DNA of 34,059 nt from an uncultured Pelagibacteraceae bacterium (lineage in GTDB: Bacteria; Pseudomonadota; Alphaproteobacteria; Pelagibacterales; Pelagibacteraceae), in NCBI GenBank assembly GCA_902584915.1, contig CACIBQ010000006.1:1-34059 (forward strand). Direction: 5' to 3'. This document shows positions 27,133-34,059 of this stretch, in pieces. Below the pieces are notes generated by a model. It was not told the DNA's origin. It was given only the letters and a program-made list of their open reading frames with translations, and searched no databases. How positions within the stretch are numbered: the stretch's first letter is position 1; every line of letters begins with the position of its first letter. A program made the translations under genes and the position numbers.

Positions 27133-28722
27133 TTAGTTTTTCATTAAATGCGACCACTCTTTAGAATATTTTTGAACACTCTTATTATTATCAATACACT
27201 TTTGTATTAATACAGTAAGTGAGTCACTAAACTCTCTTGATCCATCGTCGTGACCTAATGAATGAGATAGTTCATGCAAAAATACAGACATCATCTTACC
27301 AAACGATTCGTTAAATAAAGTTTTATGTAAATAAATCAATTTTGAATTATGATCTGAAGAATTTTTTAATTCCCCTAAAATATCCTTACAGGTTATAGTT
27401 CTAAATTTTACTTCATACAAAGGATCATCATATTCATCACCTGAGAATAACTTTGAAAAATTTGGACTAATACGCTTTGCTGCCTCAAAACAAAAGTTAA
27501 TAGCTTTCTTTTCTCTGACAGTTAACTCCATTGTTTTTTTATTTTTAATTCTTTTTTCAGCTGCTTTTTTATTTTTGATGAATTTATCTAGTGCAGATTC
27601 TACACCAAAGTTTGTAAAATATGCGGGCAGTAACTTTTTATTTTTTTTTTCTTTATTTGTTTTTTGTCTTATCCAGTTTTGAACTTTAGTAGAAAACCAA
27701 TCATTGTAAGATATTTCTCTACTCCAAGTCCATCTGGACTCAGCGTAAAAACCTTCTTTAAATAGTTCTTTTAAATACTTATCATCTTTTAATCTTCCAT
27801 ATGAGTTTGTTGCAATTGAACTTAACAATAAATGGCCAGTAGACCATATATCTTTAGAATTTTCTAAAATATATCTTATGGCAACATTTCCAGGTAAATC
27901 CATGTAATAAAAACCAGATCTTGCGAATATCGAAAAAAATGTACTTTGTAATTTTGTATCGAATGCTTGTCGGTCCCGGTCTATCTTTGTTTTCTTCTCT
28001 AGAGCACTATAAGCTTTATCTATTGAAATAATGACGGGTATTCCTTTAATATCAACTCTTTTTAAACCTTTATAAAATCCGTATCCATTTTTTTCTGTAG
28101 ATTTATAAATTGTAATATCATTATAAGAATGCAGGACTTCACCTATAACTGGGTTCTTTGAGTAAAAAAAGTTTCTCAAACCAAATTGAAAACTTTTTTT
28201 CAACTTTTTATCAATTGTATTTATAATTAAATAATTTCCATCAATTTTATTTATTTTAAAATAATTATAAACTAATGGTCTTAATTCTGTTTCAGGAACT
28301 TCTTTCCCAACAGTAATAATTAAAGCTTTGTCACCAGATAACAAAATAGGATTAAAAATTCCTATTCTTGCTAAATCTGAAAAACATTTCTTAATTCCTT
28401 CGCCATGAGCACCGATTTGTCTGTATGACTTTTCCGATTTATTTGACCCTATATAATATAGTCTTTCTAATGAATATTCATTTGGAGCATGGACTTTGAC
28501 TTGATCGTCTTCTGTTTTGATTTTAATTTTATCTATTCCAATGTTAGCTTCTACACAACCATCGACCATATTTTGGAGACAATCTCTACTTAATTTATCA
28601 TGATCCCATACTTCTTCACCCCAAGCTGTAGTTACCGCACTTTCTACACTTTTAATATACTCGGCTTTATTGACTTCTTTTAGTTCTAAAAGCAAATCTT
28701 TTAATTTTGAAATATTATTCAT
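27133..28722 (-). CDS. Putative GHKL-like ATPase fused to zinc metallopeptidase domain
   Basis: N-terminal DCLQNMVDGCVEAN (N-box-like) and IGAHGEGIKKC (G-x-x-G-x-G-like); C-terminal HELSHSLGHDDGSREF (HExxH at 27276-27262). Confidence 0.65.
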   Translation of the reverse strand: MNNISKLKDLLLELKEVNKAEYIKSVESAVTTAWGEEVWDHDKLSRDCLQNMVDGCVEANIGIDKIKIKTEDDQVKVHAPNEYSLERLYYIGSNKSEKSYRQIGAHGEGIKKCFSDLARIGIFNPILLSGDKALIITVGKEVPETELRPLVYNYFKINKIDGNYLIINTIDKKLKKSFQFGLRNFFYSKNPVIGEVLHSYNDITIYKSTEKNGYGFYKGLKRVDIKGIPVIISIDKAYSALEKKTKIDRDRQAFDTKLQSTFFSIFARSGFYYMDLPGNVAIRYILENSKDIWSTGHLLLSSIATNSYGRLKDDKYLKELFKEGFYAESRWTWSREISYNDWFSTKVQNWIRQKTNKEKKNKKLLPAYFTNFGVESALDKFIKNKKAAEKRIKNKKTMELTVREKKAINFCFEAAKRISPNFSKLFSGDEYDDPLYEVKFRTITCKDILGELKNSSDHNSKLIYLHKTLFNESFGKMMSVFLHELSHSLGHDDGSREFSDSLTVLIQKCIDNNKSVQKYSKEWSHLMKN

Positions 28723-29020
28723 TTTCTCCTCTTAATTGGTTTATTTTTTTTGTTTCGTCTAATTCGTCTTGAATTACTTTCATTAAAGTTACTCCTTTAT
28801 TATAAATATGAGCATCTCTCGAATCCTCTATATATTTAAATATTTTCAAAGGTAGAAAATAAATAGAAAGCAATAATTTTAAAAATTTTCTCTCCGAGTA
28901 ATATTTTTTTTTTGCCTTTTCAGTTATTGATTTATGGAAGAAATATAAATCCCAATCATTTTTCCACATTTTATAAAAAATCAATCTTTCTTTTAAAATA
29001 TTTTTATATTTATTTTGCAT
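28715..29020 (-). CDS. Hypothetical protein, basic/aromatic
   Basis: 101-aa ORF, overlaps the downstream gene by 8 nt, same orientation. Confidence 0.6.
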   Translation of the reverse strand: MQNKYKNILKERLIFYKMWKNDWDLYFFHKSITEKAKKKYYSERKFLKLLLSIYFLPLKIFKYIEDSRDAHIYNKGVTLMKVIQDELDETKKINQLRGENE

Positions 29021-29021
29021 A

Positions 29022-29231
29022 TTAATATTGAATGTATCCTTTATTGATTTTTTCTCTTATTTTCTTATCAGCAAATTTTTTTGCCTCTTGCTCGTTTATA
29101 AATTCTTTGATTTGTTCTTGTGGATTTTGAATTCCAATTCTTCCAAAAACAACTTTAACTAAAATACCTTTATGTGATATTTCCCAAAATTTATTTGAAA
29201 TCTCGTTTTTAAATTCAAAATATTTTTTCAT
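29022..29231 (-). CDS. Stand-alone WGR-domain mini-protein
   Basis: KFWEISHKGILVKVVFGRIGIQNPQEQIKEFINEQEAKKFADKKIREKINKGYIQ matches WGR domain pattern; GGAGG ribosome-binding site at stop of upstream ORF. Confidence 0.75.
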   Translation of the reverse strand: MKKYFEFKNEISNKFWEISHKGILVKVVFGRIGIQNPQEQIKEFINEQEAKKFADKKIREKINKGYIQY

Positions 29232-29290
29232 TTTAACCTCCTATATTTATTTTTTTTGTGATCTGATGATTTATTGTCTGATATTCCCTT

Positions 29291-29415
29291 CTCAGGGGAA
29301 CTTTGACATTCTTTATGGAAGAACTAGTAACTTCAAAGATTATCAATTGTACAGCCTGGGTAAGACAAGCGAGAAAGGATAATAGCCCAGATTGTACTTT
29401 GTTCCCCTTTTTGAG
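29291..29415. ncRNA. Candidate structured RNA / leader element (three-way-junction-like)
   Basis: P1 AGGGGAAC 29294-29301 / GTTCCCCT 29401-29408 (+CTC/GAG); P2 TTTGA 29302-29306 / TCAAA 29333-29337 with inner TTCTT/AAGAA hairpin 29309-29323; P3 GTACAGCCTGGGT 29349-29361 / GCCCAGATTGTAC 29385-29397. Confidence 0.45.
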
Positions 29416-29535
29416 AGCGCTTATGAAAGGTAAAAAATTAGTTTTTTTTCTAGAAGGAGTTTTGACAGAAAGTAGAACAGAAAGGATCTCCCCCTTATTC
29501 AGCAAACTAATTATTTTTTTTATCATATTCCTAGT

Positions 29536-29561
29536 TTTATACCATATTTAAACGCTGTCAA
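29536..29561 (-). promoter_or_regulatory. Candidate promoter for the WGR/GHKL unit
   Basis: Minus strand TTGACA (29561-29556), 14-nt spacer, TATAAA (29541-29536); the spacer is short. Confidence 0.4.
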
Positions 29562-29575
29562 CAGTTATTTTTGAT

Positions 29576-29603
29576 TTGACAATTTTTTTTTACACGGTAT
29601 AAA
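29576..29603 (+). promoter_or_regulatory. Sigma70-type promoter for the 504-aa protein/ExoI unit
   Basis: TTGACA 29576-29581, 16-nt spacer, TATAAA 29598-29603; ATG at 29622. Confidence 0.65.
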
Positions 29604-29621
29604 CAGTATATATAAAGAATC

Positions 29622-31136
29622 ATGGATATTAATAAATTAAATAAAGTAATACGCTCAATTAGTGAAAAGACTAAAAACCGTGAGTTATTAGAAAAAATTC
29701 TTAAAAAGTGCGGTATGAGTCGGTCAAATTGCAGTAATTTGATGGTCTATAAACACGGTTCTTCTTTTGACCACTATGTTTATAGGTATAAAGAAGATCA
29801 ATTCCCACCCGAGTTTTCATATTTGTTTCTTAATGCAGCTTTTGCATCTCTTTATAATAAAAATGCCAAGAAAGTAAGAAATAAAAAAAAATCTTGGGAA
29901 TATGTTAAGAAAAACATAAATCAACTTTGGCACAATCAAAGTCTAGATTTTTTTAATGTTATTTCTGACTGTACGAATTTAGATATAAAAAAGAAACTTA
30001 TAATGCCAGCGCTAGAGTTTCATGCTTTAAATTTAATTAGATTAGGAAATTTGGATCAAAGCAAAGAGTACAATAAGGATTTTGTAGAAAGCTACCTAAG
30101 AATTGCTTGCTCAGATGCCTTTGACTATATCGAGGAGTCTGATCAAGAAAATTTTCAAAATGAGTTATCAACTCAAAAATTTAAACAATATGAGGAGTTA
30201 ATCAAAAACCTTAGAAATTTTTATCCTATTATAGAATATCTTCGTAATTTTTTTATGAAAGATTTTTTAGCACCTAACGAATACAAAAAAATAAACATTG
30301 TTAATTCTAAAATTTCTAATGATAGATATGAAACAATTGTTCTATCAAAAGAATTCCTAAGAAATGAACTGGGATTATCAGATCTAAAAAATATATTTAT
30401 GTTAAATATTGAAGATGATAATATGAAAGGGAATTTTGAAATAAATGATAAAGTTTTAATTAAAAAACATCCTAGCTATATTAATAATGAAAATAATAAA
30501 ACTCTTACAACAAGCTCATATAGATTTAAGAATGGGGTTTATGCAATTAAAATTCCAGATATTAAACTTGGCTCCTCTGGTAGAGCTAAAGATCAAAGAA
30601 TAACAGAAAAAATAGTAGTTAGAAGATTACAATTTATATATCCAACGGAACACTGGAGAGATTATGAAGTACCTGAATTTCTTGAAAAAGAAATCAATAA
30701 AGAAATCAATAAAGTTTTTGAAAAAGGATTGAAAAATGTAAAACTATATGAAGTGGATAGATTAGTAAATAAATATGGTGCAGGAAATCCTTTATTAGTC
30801 AAAAAATTGAAACCACTTATAAATCTAGAAGAAAGTCAGAATGATTACTTTTATGGTAATAAAGTTCCAAAACAAAGTAATCATAAAGTCATAGTAAATA
30901 TTATTAGTGATGATAATAAATACCCTCCAATTTCAATTAACTTGGATGTCTTGCCTATTGTTGGTGAGGTTTTATGGAAATCCAGTAGCTACAAAGATAA
31001 ATTTCAAGATAAGAAGAATGAGACTTCTGACGAATCATTAGAGACTAAAAATTTATTTTTAGATGAAACTAAACCAGACACAGATAAATTTTTTGATTTT
31101 TTATATGACAAAACAAAACTTAAGGAGATAGCTTAA
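29622..31136 (+). CDS. Hypothetical protein containing a degenerate LexA/S24 peptidase-like domain
   Basis: FLRNELGLSDLKNIFMLNIEDDNMKGNFEINDKVLIKK...NGVYAIKI...KIVVRRLQFIYP aligns by eye with the S24 pattern GDSM(E/K)P..GD.VLV...VYA......VKRLQ. Confidence 0.6.
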   Translation: MDINKLNKVIRSISEKTKNRELLEKILKKCGMSRSNCSNLMVYKHGSSFDHYVYRYKEDQFPPEFSYLFLNAAFASLYNKNAKKVRNKKKSWEYVKKNINQLWHNQSLDFFNVISDCTNLDIKKKLIMPALEFHALNLIRLGNLDQSKEYNKDFVESYLRIACSDAFDYIEESDQENFQNELSTQKFKQYEELIKNLRNFYPIIEYLRNFFMKDFLAPNEYKKINIVNSKISNDRYETIVLSKEFLRNELGLSDLKNIFMLNIEDDNMKGNFEINDKVLIKKHPSYINNENNKTLTTSSYRFKNGVYAIKIPDIKLGSSGRAKDQRITEKIVVRRLQFIYPTEHWRDYEVPEFLEKEINKEINKVFEKGLKNVKLYEVDRLVNKYGAGNPLLVKKLKPLINLEESQNDYFYGNKVPKQSNHKVIVNIISDDNKYPPISINLDVLPIVGEVLWKSSSYKDKFQDKKNETSDESLETKNLFLDETKPDTDKFFDFLYDKTKLKEIA

Positions 31137-32599
31137 TGGAACAATTTACTTGTTACCTAGATGCTGAAACAACATCAGGATCACATATTAATGCAGATTT
31201 ACTCTCCTATTCTGCAATACTAGTAAGAGATAAAGACTTAAAAATTGTTGATAGTATTGATTTATTTGCTCGACCTAGAATTTCAAGGTCATATGAGTGT
31301 GATGCACTATTAGTCAATGGTTTGGATCCATATGACATATATGACAAAGAAAAACATACTTATAGTAATCACGGCATTGCAAAAAAACTAAGTGAAACTT
31401 TTACAAAATGGAAAAATAAAGGCCACGTCAAATTTAATGCTTATGCAGGATTTAATTTTGACTTCTTATTAACTTCTCACACATTGTTTTCAAATTTATA
31501 TAGTTTTCCATGGTTATTTTCTACAAATGCTTGTCAGATGGATACTCTCCCTCTTGCAAGAAACATGGAATATTATAATCCAAATATATTAAAGACAGAT
31601 ATAAATAAAAAAAATCACAAAATTTTTAAACTAACTTCTTTATGTGCGATGAACGGTTTTCCTATTAAAGATTCACATACAGCCAAGGATGATACGCTAG
31701 GTTTAAAAAATTTAACTGAGTATTTAAAAAAAAATGATAGTGAACTATTTAATAAAAATTTACAATTTATTAACAAAAAAGATGTTTTACCTTATGTGAA
31801 AAATCTCAAATACTTTTATACCACTGAAACATTTTTTTCAAAAACAAGGCAGTTTGCATGCTGTTTTTTAACAGAGCATAGTTTCTACGCTGGGTATATA
31901 CTTGCTTTTGATCTAAAGCATAACCCAAAAGATATATTTGAGGGTAAAAGCAATCAAGAATTGTCAAAACTTCTTTTTGCAACACCTGTGAAAATGAGAA
32001 CTATAAAATCAAATAGACTTCCTTTAATTTTAAAACCTGAAGAAAAATGGGTACAAAGTATACAAGATGAATATTCAGCTATTGGAAAAGGTGAGCTTGA
32101 AAAAAGGGCTGACTATATAATTAAAAATAGATCTGAGATTTCAACTAAAATTAATTTAATATTAAAAGATAAATTTGAAGAAAAAAATTTAGACCAAACA
32201 AAACTAAAACCAGAAGAAAAAATATTTGCCTTAAAACCTTCTAAAGATACTCAAAGATATATGAATGACTTTGTCATAGCAAATAAAATGGAAGAGAAAC
32301 AAAGAATTGCAAAAAACTTTGAAGGTGATGAAGATTTAAAACATCTATCTGAGTTAATTTTGATTGATGAATATGGCAAAGATGCTTTTGCTGATAAAGA
32401 CTATAAAAGAATTAGAAAAGGTATAAGTCAAAGACTGCTTTCTACTAATAATGAAAGTTATCCTACAATACCTTCTCAATTTTTAAGAATTGATGAAATT
32501 AGAGTACAAGAAAAACATGACAAAGAAAAATTAAAAAAAGTTGAATTAATTAATAGTCATTTAGAAAAAATGTCTGAAGACCATGAAAAATATCTATGA
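31136..32599 (+). CDS. Exodeoxyribonuclease I-like DEDD exonuclease
   Basis: CYLDAETTSGS (D-x-E), LFARPRISRSYECDALLVNGLDPYD, AYAGFNFDFLL, KDSHTAKDDTLG; overlaps the upstream stop/start (taatg). Confidence 0.75.
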   Translation: MEQFTCYLDAETTSGSHINADLLSYSAILVRDKDLKIVDSIDLFARPRISRSYECDALLVNGLDPYDIYDKEKHTYSNHGIAKKLSETFTKWKNKGHVKFNAYAGFNFDFLLTSHTLFSNLYSFPWLFSTNACQMDTLPLARNMEYYNPNILKTDINKKNHKIFKLTSLCAMNGFPIKDSHTAKDDTLGLKNLTEYLKKNDSELFNKNLQFINKKDVLPYVKNLKYFYTTETFFSKTRQFACCFLTEHSFYAGYILAFDLKHNPKDIFEGKSNQELSKLLFATPVKMRTIKSNRLPLILKPEEKWVQSIQDEYSAIGKGELEKRADYIIKNRSEISTKINLILKDKFEEKNLDQTKLKPEEKIFALKPSKDTQRYMNDFVIANKMEEKQRIAKNFEGDEDLKHLSELILIDEYGKDAFADKDYKRIRKGISQRLLSTNNESYPTIPSQFLRIDEIRVQEKHDKEKLKKVELINSHLEKMSEDHEKYL

Positions 32600-32787
32600 C
32601 AATAATTAATTCAGAAAAAATAGAAATAGAAATTCAAGAACAGAAAATTGAGAAACCGGGAACTAAATATCTAGTTTTGGTTAAAACAAACAATAATGAA
32701 CTTAAAATATATTCATCTAATAATAAACCTTGCGTTAGAAATACTGAAGATTTAGGAAATATTGTAAAAGAGAAAATTATCTCTTAG
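32596..32787 (+). CDS. Small hypothetical protein
   Basis: 63-aa ORF with ATG overlapping the previous stop (atga). Confidence 0.5.
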   Translation: MTIINSEKIEIEIQEQKIEKPGTKYLVLVKTNNNELKIYSSNNKPCVRNTEDLGNIVKEKIIS

Positions 32788-33463
32788 AAACCATCTCATA
32801 GAAAAGGTCTACCCTTTTCATAGCTTCTTCTTGTAGTTTTATAAATTCTTGTCCTTCCACTTCAAATTTTTGAAAGGTCAAATCTGTTGAACACATCAAA
32901 ATCACACCTTTAGAGATATTTGAGTTAAAAACTTTATTATGGGCCAAGGAATAGAGGGCCACTTGGAGCAGATATGAAGTAATCCATTCTTTTTTTTTTG
33001 GTGATCGAGAATTTTTAAAATCTAAGATCGCTTCTGCCCCAGAATAAATACCTACAGCATCACATGTTCCACTAAATTTGCTTGGATACCAGAGCGTTGC
33101 TTCCACACCATAAATTTCCGTAAATTTTTCTTTAATTCCATGTTCAATTATTTCATTAGCCATTTTTTCTGCTAAATTATCTTTTTCCAATAAATCTCCA
33201 TTTAAACGATTTGTTAAAAAATTTTCTAATATCTTATGTAAAGCTGCGCCGCGTATGGTCGCTTCATTTGATATTCTCTGACTCTCCTCTTTACCAACAT
33301 CTGCTTGCCATTTACGCAAAGCCTCTTTATCTTTTTCGGGCTTAGTAAGCTCTAATATTTCAGTACAACTTGGTAGTTTTTCATTATCTATAGAATAATA
33401 CCTCATTCCGTCAATTATGCTTCTGGATGATTTAGGGTAATTATATTTTTTATTCCACTTCAT
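32777..33463 (-). CDS. PD-(D/E)XK (RecB/MGME1-like) nuclease
   Basis: RGAALHKILENFL (motif His), FSGTCDAVG, AILDFKNS (D-x-K), YLLQVALYSLA (Q-x-x-x-Y). Confidence 0.8.
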   Translation of the reverse strand: MKWNKKYNYPKSSRSIIDGMRYYSIDNEKLPSCTEILELTKPEKDKEALRKWQADVGKEESQRISNEATIRGAALHKILENFLTNRLNGDLLEKDNLAEKMANEIIEHGIKEKFTEIYGVEATLWYPSKFSGTCDAVGIYSGAEAILDFKNSRSPKKKEWITSYLLQVALYSLAHNKVFNSNISKGVILMCSTDLTFQKFEVEGQEFIKLQEEAMKRVDLFYEMVSKR

Positions 33464-33528
33464 ATCTATTTAATATTTTAGTAAACTTAATTAATCAATT
33501 TCTTTTTAGTGGTAGGTTAAAGTTTAAA

Positions 33529-34059
33529 ATGGATAAGTCTGGATTTAAAAGCAAAAATCAATATGGTTCTTTTATTACTGACAACCCTATTGGGACACCA
33601 CCTCAGTATGAAACAATTGATTCTACTGAGGTAATAAAGATTAAAAAAAAACTTAAAGATTGTCCTGGATTAAATATATACGAGTATGGAAAAAAAGGAT
33701 CTGGAAGATATACTATTAAACTTAAAGTAGAGAAAGATGGCGAAATTATTCAGGAAGATCTAGCATATAGCAAAGATAATTTATCTACTATGTTAAAAAA
33801 ATACGATATCGCCGTGAAAACATTATTTCCTAACAGAATAACTGATAAAAAATTTAAAGAATTGAGATTATTAAATGACAAATTAACTGACTCAGAATTT
33901 GCAGATTTGTTAAATGAAAATGATTATTTAACTAATAAAGGAAACAAATTTACATCAATTAGTGCATTTAATTATAAAAAAAGATTGAAAATTGGTTCAT
34001 TAGGTCCAAGAAAATATAGAACAATAAAAGAAGCAAAAAATATTGTCATAGAAAAACTT
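33529..34059 (+). CDS. Hypothetical protein, truncated by window end, possible HTH/recombinase-like segment
   Basis: Open frame from ATG 33529 to window end: MDKSGFKSKNQYGSFITDNPIGTPPQYETIDST...DSEFADLLNENDYLTNKGNKFTSISAFNYKKRLKIG... Not in the ORF track because it lacks a stop. Confidence 0.65.
   Translation, partial: MDKSGFKSKNQYGSFITDNPIGTPPQYETIDSTEVIKIKKKLKDCPGLNIYEYGKKGSGRYTIKLKVEKDGEIIQEDLAYSKDNLSTMLKKYDIAVKTLFPNRITDKKFKELRLLNDKLTDSEFADLLNENDYLTNKGNKFTSISAFNYKKRLKIGSLGPRKYRTIKEAKNIVIEKL

Noticed and set aside
29303-29551. 82-aa plus-strand ORF
   Set aside because: Overlaps the structured element and the opposite-strand ORF, has no clear promoter or RBS; more likely a by-product of the structured region.
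32801-32819. GAAAAGG-TCTAC-CCTTTTC hairpin between convergent genes
   Set aside because: Plausible bidirectional terminator but lies in the last codons of the nuclease gene and is too weak to claim.
1-34059. CRISPR arrays, tRNA/rRNA genes, insertion sequences
   Set aside because: No regularly spaced repeats, cloverleaf-like genes, rRNA segments or transposase ORFs recognised by eye.

Overview
AT-rich alphaproteobacterial window; gene content and order look SAR11/Pelagibacterales-like (inferred from sequence only). About 1-27.1 kb is a dense housekeeping backbone: secA(3' end), accA, glcB, recR, ybaB, dnaX, 4.5S/SRP RNA, pheA, kdsB, cytochrome c, argF, argD, gcrA, NAD(P)-binding epimerase, rnd-like, kdsD, lptC, lptB, aroA, cmk, rpsA, ihfB-like, pyrF, trpF, trpB, trpA, accD, folC, trxA, rmuC. 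About 27.1-34.06 kb is an accessory island with two divergent transcription units. The minus-strand unit encodes a WGR mini-protein, a small unknown protein and a GHKL-like ATPase/HExxH metallopeptidase. The plus-strand unit encodes a 504-aa protein with an apparently inactive LexA/S24 domain, an ExoI-like DEDD exonuclease and a small unknown protein. A PD-(D/E)XK nuclease and a truncated end ORF follow. Two signals stand out. (1) The malate synthase G gene is interrupted, exactly in frame and one codon after the catalytic Asp of the [11 protein letters not shown] motif, by a 45-nt insert that is almost entirely a GC-rich hairpin followed by an in-frame TAA. It is flanked by synonymous Arg codons (CGG...CGA), so it is a candidate translational-bypass element, mini-intron or tiny mobile element, or else an inactivating insertion or assembly artefact. 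(2) The accessory island has a structured ~125-nt intergenic element next to divergent promoters that carry inverted operator-like repeats. Many core proteins also have substitutions at normally near-invariant motif positions.
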